Assembly (NCBI GenBank): GCA_964398035.1
Contig: CAYNLI010000081.1
Span: 1-13,790 of the forward strand
Length of the DNA stretch: 13,790 bases
Source of the DNA: Saonia sp964398035
GTDB taxonomy: Bacteria > Bacteroidota > Bacteroidia > Flavobacteriales > Flavobacteriaceae
Reading direction: 5' to 3'
The notes under the pieces are model-generated. The model saw only the letters and a list, made by a program, of their open reading frames with translations. It was not told the origin of the DNA and searched no databases. Numbering within the stretch: position 1 is the stretch's first letter; each line of letters starts with the position of its first letter. Position numbers and translations under genes: made by a program. Shown here piece by piece: positions 1 through 6,607 of the stretch.

Positions 1-60
1 AACCAAAAACAAAGTGGGCAATAACCAATTACTCACTTATTTTATTAAATATTTTATATT

Positions 61-97
61 ACGCTAAAGGGTAGCAATCAATTTTATATTTTAGCGT
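61..97. repeat. Inverted repeat upstream of the sigma/anti-sigma operon
   Basis: Two perfect 8-base arms, ACGCTAAA (61-68) and TTTAGCGT (90-97), face each other across 21 bases in the AT-rich leader before the first sigma gene. It could be a weak terminator of a gene lying left of the window, or an operator or extended hairpin of the sigma operon. No strong T-tract follows, so a terminator role is doubtful. The remainder of bases 1-171 holds no convincing gene. Confidence 0.35.
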
Positions 98-126
98 TTG
101 CATTATGTACGTTATTAAACATAAAA

Positions 127-155
127 TTGGACGCCTACATCTGAATATTTATTTG
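127..155 (+). promoter_or_regulatory. Possible housekeeping promoter of the sigma/anti-sigma operon
   Basis: TTG at 127-129 and TTTATTTG at 148-155 are separated by 18 bases. This resembles the Bacteroidota primary-sigma promoter (TTG, about 19 bases, TAnnTTTG) with one mismatch in the -7 box. It ends 16 bases before the ATG at 172. An ECF-type autoregulated promoter elsewhere in the 171-base leader cannot be excluded. Confidence 0.4.
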
Positions 156-171
156 ATTACGTAAACTATAA

Positions 172-738
172 ATGAGCACACTTCTTGAAAAACATATCGT
201 AGAACTACTCCAAGAGCGGAATGAAAAAGCAATTTCATTACTGTATGAACATTATGGAAATACGTTATATGGAGTAGCCTACAAAGTGGTGAGGGATGAA
301 GAACTGGCTCAAGATGTATTACAGGAAAGCTTTGTTAAAATATGGAAAAAATCAGACTCATATGATGCTACTAAGGCAAAACTTTTTACATGGCTCTTTA
401 GAATAACCAGAAATACGGCCATTGATAAGTTAAGAAGTGTTAAAACAAAATCTGATAAAGAAATCCAAATAGACGTTTCAGACGTATATAATTTAGGTGT
501 AAACAGCATTAATCCCGAGACAATGGACATTCGGGAGAACCTAGGAAGAATAGAGGGCAAATATCAAATTGTTTTAGATGCTCTTTTTTTTCAAGGAATG
601 ACGCAACAAGAAGCCAGTGACGAACTAGATATTCCTTTGGGAACAATTAAATCTAGATTAAAAATTGGCTTAAGGGAATTAAAGAAAATATATGGAGCCT
701 CTATGCTAGTTGCATTTGTTTTAAGTATAATATCATGA
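172..738 (+). CDS. ECF-type RNA polymerase sigma-70 factor, partner of an RskA-like anti-sigma factor
   Basis: Alternative sigma factor that would direct RNA polymerase to a stress or envelope regulon. The 188 residues contain region 2 at roughly 20-90 (the conserved ELAQDVLQESFVKIW block at 44-58 and LFTWLFRITRNTAIDKLR at 71-88) and region 4 at about 125-172, with the helix-turn-helix GMTQQEASDELDIPLGTIKSRL at about 142-163. There is no long C-terminal sensory domain, but the chain ends in a short hydrophobic tail after KKIYG (175-188: ASMLVAFVLSIIS), which is unusual for a cytoplasmic sigma factor. The stop overlaps the start of the anti-sigma gene as ATGA (735-738), so translation is probably coupled. 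The ATG at 172 fits the family start. Family assignment is secure; the regulon is unknown. Confidence 0.93.
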   Translation: MSTLLEKHIVELLQERNEKAISLLYEHYGNTLYGVAYKVVRDEELAQDVLQESFVKIWKKSDSYDATKAKLFTWLFRITRNTAIDKLRSVKTKSDKEIQIDVSDVYNLGVNSINPETMDIRENLGRIEGKYQIVLDALFFQGMTQQEASDELDIPLGTIKSRLKIGLRELKKIYGASMLVAFVLSIIS

Positions 739-1493
739 AAGATAAAATAAGAATATTTTTAGACACAGATTTACTTGAGAAATATTTGTTGGGCAATACT
801 TCTAATGAAGAAACTTTACAAGTAGAAAGATATATAGCCATGTATCCAGAGGTTAGGAAAACCTATAACGAACTTCAAGAAAATTTAGAAGCATTCGCTA
901 AGCTATATGCTATTAAAACTCCTGATGGTCTAAAAGAAACTATCTTAAATAGAATAAAAGCAGAAAACAAAGGGAAAAGAAAATTCTTTAAATATGCTGT
1001 TGCCGCAAGTATAACAGCTATGATTTTTGCAAGTTCCTCCTATTTCTTTTGGAACCAAAATCAAGGTTTACAACAGGAAAACACATATGTAAACAACAAA
1101 ATCAAAGATTTAGAGGTGGACATGAAATTGCAGTTGGAAGATATAAGAAACCAATTCATTGTTCTTAACAACCCCCAAACAAAAAGATATAATATAAGAG
1201 GCAACAAAAAGGCTCAAGAATTAAAAGCCATTGCCTACATAAATCCTGTAAAAAAATTGTCTTATATCAACGTTAGGAATTTACCTAACCTTCCTGAAGA
1301 CCAATGTTTCCAAATGTGGGCAGAGGTTAACGGTGAAATGGTGAACTTGGGCGTTATAAAAGACATAACCAACAAGGATAAATTATTTGCACTTCCTTAC
1401 GCAGAAAATGCCATTGGTTATATTACCATAGAGCCAAATGGAGGCAATATTACTCCTACCGTAGAAAATATTGTTGCCAATATTTCTTATTAA
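735..1493 (+). CDS. RskA-like membrane anti-sigma factor
   Basis: Single-span membrane protein expected to hold the preceding sigma factor inactive at the inner membrane. Residues 1-80 are a cytoplasmic anti-sigma-type domain (LLEKYLLGNTSNEE near 13-26, a run seen in Bacteroidota anti-sigma N-termini). The basic stretch KGKRK is followed by one transmembrane helix at about 84-106, then a predicted coiled coil at about 108-143. The C-terminal periplasmic part resembles RskA (anti-sigma-K), with CFQMWAEVNG (191-200), LGVI (205-208) and ITIEPNGGNITPT (230-242) near its end. It has the usual size for the Bacteroidota RskA group and sits 4 bases overlapped with its sigma partner. Release is presumably by regulated cleavage, which is known for relatives but not visible here. 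A terminator hairpin follows 38 bases downstream. Confidence 0.9.
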   Translation: MKDKIRIFLDTDLLEKYLLGNTSNEETLQVERYIAMYPEVRKTYNELQENLEAFAKLYAIKTPDGLKETILNRIKAENKGKRKFFKYAVAASITAMIFASSSYFFWNQNQGLQQENTYVNNKIKDLEVDMKLQLEDIRNQFIVLNNPQTKRYNIRGNKKAQELKAIAYINPVKKLSYINVRNLPNLPEDQCFQMWAEVNGEMVNLGVIKDITNKDKLFALPYAENAIGYITIEPNGGNITPTVENIVANISY

Positions 1494-1530
1494 GGCAAAA
1501 AACCACATTTAGTGTTCTAAGCAGTTTTAT

Positions 1531-1556
1531 AACCCATCATTTGATGGGTTATTTTA
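1531..1556 (+). terminator. Rho-independent terminator of the sigma/anti-sigma operon
   Basis: A perfect 9-base inverted repeat, AACCCATCA (1531-1539) and TGATGGGTT (1542-1550), is followed by the T-rich ATTTTATTAT. It lies 38 bases after the anti-sigma stop codon. The loop is only 2 bases as drawn, or 4 if the closing A-T pair opens. The arms are A-rich on the left and T-rich on the right, as in an intrinsic terminator. Confidence 0.7.
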
Positions 1557-1557
1557 T

Positions 1558-1565
1558 TATCTTTG
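1558..1565 (+). promoter_or_regulatory. -7 promoter element (TATCTTTG) for the small Cys4 membrane protein
   Basis: TATCTTTG matches the Bacteroidota -7 consensus TAnnTTTG exactly. It lies 14 bases before the ATG at 1580, the same spacing as in front of lipA. It begins just 7 bases after the terminator stem. No good -33 TTG element is present at the expected distance, so the call rests on the -7 box and position. Confidence 0.55.
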
Positions 1566-1579
1566 TACAAATCATTTTT

Positions 1580-1786
1580 ATGAAATTGGTATTATTGACC
1601 ATAGGTCTTCTTTCATTGGCTTTTGCAGGTATTGCAATTAAAATATGGTCAAAAAAGGATGGTAAATTTGCTGGTACTTGTGCAAGTCAAAACCCATTCC
1701 TGAACAAAGAAGGAGAAGCTTGTGGTTTTTGTGGAAAATTGCCAGATGAGCAAGATTGTAAAAAGGAAACCACTACCAACCCATAA
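1580..1786 (+). CDS. Small membrane-anchored protein with four cysteines, function unknown
   Basis: 68 residues. Residues 2-22 form a hydrophobic helix, then comes a basic patch (KIWSKKDGK, 21-29), and then a short soluble tail with cysteines at 34, 48, 51 and 60 (C-x13-C-x2-C-x8-C; the CGFC pair is at 48-51). The positive charges after the helix favour a topology with the cysteine tail in the cytoplasm, although a signal-peptide reading (AFA at 14-16) is possible. Four cysteines of this kind suggest a metal site or redox pair; this is inference. A TTG at 1541 would extend the frame by 13 residues, but it lies inside the terminator and upstream of the -7 box, so the ATG at 1580 is chosen. I recall similar short proteins in other Flavobacteriaceae but know no assigned function. 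A sigma factor gene follows about 34 bases downstream. Confidence 0.75.
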   Translation: MKLVLLTIGLLSLAFAGIAIKIWSKKDGKFAGTCASQNPFLNKEGEACGFCGKLPDEQDCKKETTTNP

Positions 1787-1795
1787 AACAGGGTT
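1778..1795 (+). repeat. Short inverted repeat between the Cys4 gene and the second sigma gene
   Basis: AACCC (1778-1782) and GGGTT (1791-1795) are separated by 8 bases and overlap the last codons of the Cys4 gene. The 5-base stem lacks a proper T-tract, so it is at most a weak attenuator. It begins with the same AACCCAT heptamer as the hairpin at 1531. Confidence 0.3.
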
Positions 1796-1820
1796 ACTTC
1801 ATTTTGAAACAACAATTGGT

Positions 1821-2387
1821 TTGAAAAAGACCGAAGACATTTTAAAGACAAATATCCAGAAAGCAAAATCTGGCAACCAAATAGCGTTCAGTACATTATT
1901 GGATACTTTTTGGAATGATGTCTATGGCTTTCAATTGATACGCACCAAGAATGAAAATGATGCCGAGGATATCACTATCAGAACCTTTTCTAAAGCTTTT
2001 GACAAAATTGATACATTTGATGACACCTATGAGTTTAAAACATGGCTAATCACTATATCAAAAAACATTCATGTAGATTTAATCCGAAAACGGAAAAGGA
2101 ATATTCTTGAAAGCAATGACATCAGGAATAAAGATGCAATAATAAAAGTATTAGATGATGCTCCCAGCGCAGAAGACCAACTCATTATAGAACAAAATTT
2201 AGCCAATCTACTACAAGACATAAAAAAACTAAAACCACATTATCAAAAAGTAATAAATCTTAGGTACTTTAATGAGTTTAGCTATGCTGAAATCGCCAAA
2301 GAATTAAATGAACCCATGAATAATATAAAAGTGAAGCTTTTACGTGCAAAAAAATTATTGGCAGAAATCATAGAAAAGAAAAAATAA
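1821..2387 (+). CDS. ECF-type RNA polymerase sigma-70 factor
   Basis: Alternative sigma factor of 188 residues from the proposed TTG start. Region 2 is recognisable from NDVYGFQLIRTKNENDAEDI through the RTFSKAFDKI and FKTWLITISKNIHVDLIRK blocks. Region 4 includes LKPHYQKVINLRYFNEFSYA and the helix-turn-helix EIAKELNEPMNNIKVKLLRA. The reading frame stays open upstream to ATGs at 1722 and 1746, but those lie inside the Cys4 gene and would add an atypical basic leader. The TTG at 1821 gives the family-like N-terminus KKTEDILKTNIQKAKSGNQI, and a weak -7-like TCATTTTG (1798-1805) sits 15 bases before it. No conventional anti-sigma gene follows; lipA comes next with its own promoter. The upstream Cys4 membrane protein is the only candidate partner by position. 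The family is certain; the start is moderately certain. Confidence 0.88.
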   Translation: MKKTEDILKTNIQKAKSGNQIAFSTLLDTFWNDVYGFQLIRTKNENDAEDITIRTFSKAFDKIDTFDDTYEFKTWLITISKNIHVDLIRKRKRNILESNDIRNKDAIIKVLDDAPSAEDQLIIEQNLANLLQDIKKLKPHYQKVINLRYFNEFSYAEIAKELNEPMNNIKVKLLRAKKLLAEIIEKKK

Positions 2388-2437
2388 ACACCCTTTTTCT
2401 TCTTGGTTACTTCATAAGTCTACAGTGTTTAGTTTCG

Positions 2438-2445
2438 TATATTTG
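2438..2445 (+). promoter_or_regulatory. -7 promoter element (TATATTTG) of lipA
   Basis: TATATTTG matches the Bacteroidota TAnnTTTG box and lies 14 bases before the lipA ATG, giving a very short leader. The -33 region is poorly matched. It implies that lipA is transcribed independently of the upstream sigma gene; no terminator hairpin is visible in the 72-base gap. Confidence 0.6.
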
Positions 2446-2459
2446 CACAAATTTTCTGT

Positions 2460-3326
2460 ATGAGTGTAGAAAGCGTAATTCCTCCCAAAAAAAAACCCAA
2501 ATGGATAAGGGTCAAGCTTCCCACTGGCAAAAAATATACACAGATAAGAAGCCTTGTAGATAAGTACGACCTCAATACCATATGCACTTCTGGCAGCTGC
2601 CCCAATATGGGAGAGTGCTGGGGAGAAGGCACAGCAACTTTTATGATCTTAGGCAATATCTGCACACGTTCTTGTGGTTTTTGTGGCGTAAAAACAGGTA
2701 GACCAGAAAGTGTTGATTGGGAAGAGCCAGAAAAAGTAGCCAGATCCATAAAAATCATGCAAATTAAACATGCTGTAATCACTTCTGTGGACAGGGATGA
2801 CTTAAAGGACATGGGATCTATTATTTGGGCAGAAACTGTACAAGCCATAAGGCGCATGAACCCAAATACTACTCTAGAAACCCTAATCCCAGATTTTCAA
2901 GGAATCACTTCTCATTTAGATCGGATAATTAAAGTTGCTCCAGAAGTGGTATCCCACAATATGGAAACGGTAAAAAGACTTTCTAGAGAAGTTCGTATAC
3001 AGGCAAAATATGACAGAAGTCTTGAAGTCCTCCGATATTTAAGGGCAAATGGCATAAACCGGACAAAATCTGGTATTATGTTGGGCTTGGGAGAGTTGGA
3101 AGAAGAAGTTCTTCAAACTATGGAAGACCTTAGAAATGTCAATGTAGATGTGGTCACAATAGGGCAATATTTGCAACCATCAAAAAAGCATTTACCAGTA
3201 AAAGAATTTATCTTACCAGAACAATTTAAAAAGTACGAAGAGATAGGTCTTAAAATGGGTTTTAGATATGTAGAAAGTGGTGCTTTAGTAAGATCTTCTT
3301 ATAAAGCACATAAACATATACTTTAA
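2460..3326 (+). CDS. lipA: Lipoyl synthase (radical SAM)
   Basis: Inserts two sulfur atoms into octanoyl chains on the E2 subunits of pyruvate and 2-oxoglutarate dehydrogenases and on GcvH, producing the lipoyl cofactor in the cytoplasm. The 288 residues carry both iron-sulfur sites: the auxiliary-cluster motif CTSGSCPNMGEC (C42, C47, C53; CX4CX5C) and the radical-SAM motif CTRSCGFC (C68, C72, C75; CX3CX2C). The family's C-terminal RSSY motif, whose serine ligates the auxiliary cluster, is present as VRSSYKAH near 277-284. Length and motif order are normal. The ATG at 2460 is supported by the -7 box directly upstream. The start of the gap gene follows 45 bases after its stop, with no clear promoter between, so cotranscription is possible. 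Confidence 0.97.
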   Translation: MSVESVIPPKKKPKWIRVKLPTGKKYTQIRSLVDKYDLNTICTSGSCPNMGECWGEGTATFMILGNICTRSCGFCGVKTGRPESVDWEEPEKVARSIKIMQIKHAVITSVDRDDLKDMGSIIWAETVQAIRRMNPNTTLETLIPDFQGITSHLDRIIKVAPEVVSHNMETVKRLSREVRIQAKYDRSLEVLRYLRANGINRTKSGIMLGLGELEEEVLQTMEDLRNVNVDVVTIGQYLQPSKKHLPVKEFILPEQFKKYEEIGLKMGFRYVESGALVRSSYKAHKHIL

Positions 3327-3371
3327 TAAGTGAATTGAACACTAACTTCACATAAACACGGTTTTTTTTCT

Positions 3372-4382
3372 ATGAAACAAATTAATATTGGCATTAACGG
3401 GTTTGGAAGAATTGGGCGCACGCTCTTTAGGTTGTTGAATAAGCAACCTCATCTAAATGTGGTTGCCATTAATGATTTATCCGATGCCAGAACCTTGTCC
3501 CATTTATTAAAATATGATAGCATTCATGGTGTTTTTCAGGCAGATGTAACACATACAGAAAACCACATCTTGGTAAACGGAAAGGAAATACTTTTAACCA
3601 ATCACTCAGAACCTAAGACTATTAAATGGAAGGAATCCAATGTTGATATTGTTATAGAATCCACTGGAAAGTTTAAAACAAAACCCATGTTGACCCATCA
3701 TATAAAAAATGGTGCAAAAAAGGTAGTTCTCTGTGTTCCTCCCACTGAAAATGATATTAAAATGATCGCATATGGTGTAAATGAAAATATTATAACAAAA
3801 AGTGATAATATTATATCCAACGCTTCCTGCACCACCAACAATGCCGCACCAATGATTAAAGTCATAAACGACCTATGTGGTATTGAACAGGCATATATAA
3901 CAACCATCCATTCCTATACATCAGATCAAAGTTTGCACGATCAGCCCCATAGAGACTTAAGGAGGGCTAGAGCAGCTGCATTATCTATTATTCCTACAAC
4001 TACAGGAGCTGCTAAAGCACTGACAAGAATTTTTCCAGAACTTTCCAACGTGATTGGAGGTTGTGGTATACGCGTACCTGTTCCAAATGGCTCATTAACA
4101 GATATTACCTTTAATGTAAAAAAGGAAACTTCTATTAGTGAAATCAATAAAGCTTTTAAAGAAATTTCTGAAAATGAACTAAAAAACGTACTTTTTTATA
4201 CGAAAGACCCTATAGTTTCTATTGATATAAACAATAGTTGTTATTCTTGTACGTTTGATTCTCAGATGACATCGGTTATAGGGAAAATGGTTAAAATTAT
4301 TGGGTGGTATGATAACGAAACAGGCTATAGCAGTAGGGTTGTAGACCTTATTAATTTATTGATAAGTAAAAAATATATTTGA
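3372..4382 (+). CDS. gap: Glyceraldehyde-3-phosphate dehydrogenase, type I
   Basis: Cytoplasmic enzyme interconverting glyceraldehyde-3-phosphate and 1,3-bisphosphoglycerate with NAD in glycolysis and gluconeogenesis. The 336 residues begin with the NAD-binding INIGINGFGRIGR (4-16). D35 in VAINDL suggests NAD preference. The catalytic cysteine is C153 in NASCTTNN and the catalytic histidine is H180 in TIHSYTSDQ. The phosphate-site segments PTTTGAAKA, the GIRVPVPNGS loop and the WYDNETGYSSR signature are intact. The segment CVPPTEND (121-128) replaces the usual APxKGDD stretch and the chain is moderately diverged elsewhere, suggesting a paralog rather than the main glycolytic copy; this is inference. 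Its TGA stop overlaps the TTG start of the downstream sensor kinase as TTGA. A run of eight T at 3362-3369 lies just before the start codon. Confidence 0.93.
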   Translation: MKQINIGINGFGRIGRTLFRLLNKQPHLNVVAINDLSDARTLSHLLKYDSIHGVFQADVTHTENHILVNGKEILLTNHSEPKTIKWKESNVDIVIESTGKFKTKPMLTHHIKNGAKKVVLCVPPTENDIKMIAYGVNENIITKSDNIISNASCTTNNAAPMIKVINDLCGIEQAYITTIHSYTSDQSLHDQPHRDLRRARAAALSIIPTTTGAAKALTRIFPELSNVIGGCGIRVPVPNGSLTDITFNVKKETSISEINKAFKEISENELKNVLFYTKDPIVSIDINNSCYSCTFDSQMTSVIGKMVKIIGWYDNETGYSSRVVDLINLLISKKYI

Positions 4383-6607
4383 AATATAAATCTCTACATA
4401 CAACACTTAAGAGCATTGTCTTATTATGGATGTTGATTTTACCTTTAAAAAATCTACATTCTCAAGAAAAAACAAGTTCTAATAAAGATTTAGAAACTTA
4501 TTTTTTAGAAGCTGTTTCCTATAAAAACCAAAACAAATTAGATCGTGCGCTTGAAACATTGAATCAAGCAGCAAAATTAGCAGAAGCCAATGAAGATGTG
4601 AAAGATCTTATAGATTGCTACCATAAAATCGCTTTGGTATACCTAAATTTAAATGACAGAAAAACTTGTGAATTTTATTGGGACAGGGCAAATGTTCTAT
4701 TAAAAAATACAGAATATAGATATGCCAATGCAGTACATAGCTATATAGAAGCTATATTATTATATAAAAGCGGGAACAACTTCCAGTCTATTTATTTATT
4801 AAATAGTGCGAAAAAGCTTAACAATAATAGAAACCTTTTAAATAACATTGTATTAGTAGAGGCACATATTTATTCTGACTTGGAAAAATATGACAATGCA
4901 TCTAAAAACTACAACTCCCTTATTGTAAACAACGACGTTTATGAGAAAGATTTTTTAACAACGCAAGCATACTTGGGTCTGCTAAAAATGAACATAAAAA
5001 AAGACTCACAGGAGGCAAGTGTAAAAAATGGAAAAAATGCACTTAACCTAGCTGAGAAAAATGGTTTTTTCAAAGAGGCTAAGGAAGCTAGTCAACTTTT
5101 AAGCTCCGTGTATGAAAAAATGGGGCAGTATGATTTGGCTTTAGTTCACAACAAAAAAATACTGGCATTAAATGATTCTATATTTTCTATTGAAAAGGCA
5201 AAAAGTGAAGCAAATACAGCAGTTACTATTAAAGGTGATTTTCAGACAGAAGAAATTGCAAGGTTAGATAAAAAAATACTAGAGCTTAGTGAATCCCAAA
5301 GCCGTTCAGAAATCACAGCCATACTTGCTTCTGCATTCTTGACCATAATTTCAATCTTAGCATTATCATTATATAGAAACAACCAAATAAAGTTAAAGAC
5401 CAACGACCTTTTACACACTAAAAATAGAGAGCTCAAAACAGCCAGAGACAGTGCTGTACAAGCCATGAAAGCTAAAGCCAATTTTCTGTCCACAGTAAGT
5501 CATGAGCTACGAACCCCTTTATATGCAGTAACTGGCCTTACACATCTTTTACTTGAGGAAAACCCCAAAGAAAGCCAAAAAGAACACTTAAAATCTTTGA
5601 AATTTTCAGGTGGTTATTTATTGAGTTTTATAAATGACATTCTTCAAATCAATAAAATTGATGCCGATAAATTAGAAACTCTTAGTGTAGAATTTAAGCT
5701 CAAAAAAGTTCTGGAAGATGTTGTCAATTCTCTTAAACAAAGTGCAATAAAGAACAAAACCAAAATTACCTTAGAATTTGATAAGAAAATACCAACTGTT
5801 TTAATGAGTGACCCAATGAAGCTTTCTCAAATCTTCATAAACCTAGTAGGGAATTCCATAAAGTTTACCAAAGAAGGAGAGGTCAAAGTCATTGCTAGAT
5901 TAATTAAAAAAGAAGATGAAGACGTTACCGTTTATTTTGAAATAAAAGATACAGGTATTGGCATTTCAGAAGAAAAGCAAAAAAATATTTTTGACAGTTT
6001 TGAACAAGGTTCCATACAAATAAATAGAGAGTATGGTGGAACCGGTTTAGGTCTTGCTATTGTTAAAAGTCTTTTAGGATTATTTGACAGCAAAATCCAA
6101 TTGGAAAGTGAACTAGGAAAAGGAACTTCTTTTTTCTTTGAACTTAATTTAAAAAGCAAGAACAACAGTACTAGCGAAGATACTCAATCTGAGATAGCTG
6201 TGAAAGACTACGACTTAAAAGGCTTACATATATTAATTGTAGAGGATAACAAAATAAACCAGGTCATCACAAAAAAAATGCTGTCTAAAAAAGAGATTTC
6301 ATGTGATATTGCCAATAATGGCAATGAGGCAATAGATTTGGCGGAAAAGAATAAATATGATGCTATATTAATGGATAACCATATGCCGGGAATCAGTGGT
6401 GTGGAAGCAACCATTCAAATTAGAATGTTTGATAAAGAAATCCCTATCATAGCATTAACCGCTATTTCTCTTGACGATAGTTTGGATAGTTTTTATGATG
6501 CAGGTTGTAATGATGTGGTCACCAAACCTTTTAAACCAGAAGTGTTTTATCAAAAAATTGGGGAGAATATTTTTGACCGTAAAAATAAAGAAACTACTGC
6601 TTTATAA
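4379..6607 (+). CDS. TPR-containing hybrid sensor histidine kinase with C-terminal receiver domain
   Basis: Membrane sensor of 742 residues. Order: signal peptide 1-29 (cleavage expected after HSQ); periplasmic alpha-helical TPR-like repeats at about 36-290; a transmembrane helix near 312-332; a linker helix; HisKA domain with the phosphoacceptor H375 in STVSHELRTPL; ATPase domain with N-box (N488, N492), G1 DTGIGIS (524-530) and G2 GGTGLGLAI (553-561); receiver domain at about 615-735 with phosphoacceptor D666, acidic D623, T694 and K716. No DNA-binding output is fused, so phosphate must pass to another protein, perhaps a phosphotransfer protein or a separate regulator. The TTG at 4379 is the only start that keeps the signal peptide, because an in-frame stop lies at 4367; the next ATG at 4430 would remove most of it. 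The start overlaps the gap stop by 4 bases, suggesting coupling. The 3' end overlaps lpxK by 14 bases. Confidence 0.92.
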   Translation: MKYKSLHTTLKSIVLLWMLILPLKNLHSQEKTSSNKDLETYFLEAVSYKNQNKLDRALETLNQAAKLAEANEDVKDLIDCYHKIALVYLNLNDRKTCEFYWDRANVLLKNTEYRYANAVHSYIEAILLYKSGNNFQSIYLLNSAKKLNNNRNLLNNIVLVEAHIYSDLEKYDNASKNYNSLIVNNDVYEKDFLTTQAYLGLLKMNIKKDSQEASVKNGKNALNLAEKNGFFKEAKEASQLLSSVYEKMGQYDLALVHNKKILALNDSIFSIEKAKSEANTAVTIKGDFQTEEIARLDKKILELSESQSRSEITAILASAFLTIISILALSLYRNNQIKLKTNDLLHTKNRELKTARDSAVQAMKAKANFLSTVSHELRTPLYAVTGLTHLLLEENPKESQKEHLKSLKFSGGYLLSFINDILQINKIDADKLETLSVEFKLKKVLEDVVNSLKQSAIKNKTKITLEFDKKIPTVLMSDPMKLSQIFINLVGNSIKFTKEGEVKVIARLIKKEDEDVTVYFEIKDTGIGISEEKQKNIFDSFEQGSIQINREYGGTGLGLAIVKSLLGLFDSKIQLESELGKGTSFFFELNLKSKNNSTSEDTQSEIAVKDYDLKGLHILIVEDNKINQVITKKMLSKKEISCDIANNGNEAIDLAEKNKYDAILMDNHMPGISGVEATIQIRMFDKEIPIIALTAISLDDSLDSFYDAGCNDVVTKPFKPEVFYQKIGENIFDRKNKETTAL

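Noticed and set aside
1541..1579. TTG start extending the Cys4 membrane protein by 13 residues
   Set aside because: The TTG lies in the terminator hairpin and upstream of the -7 promoter box; the ATG at 1580 begins a standard membrane helix.
1722..1820. N-terminal extension of the second sigma factor to the ATG at 1722 or 1746
   Set aside because: It would lie inside the Cys4 gene in another frame, adds an atypical basic leader, and has no promoter or family support; the TTG at 1821 gives a normal sigma N-terminus.
2429..2857. 142-codon minus-strand open frame over the 5' half of lipA
   Set aside because: Fully antisense to a clear lipA gene, with no promoter or recognisable protein features.
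3327..3371. Terminator between lipA and gap (GTGAA/TTCAC plus eight T)
   Set aside because: The 5-base stem has a 12-base loop and is separated from the T run by an unpaired stretch, so it is not a convincing intrinsic terminator.
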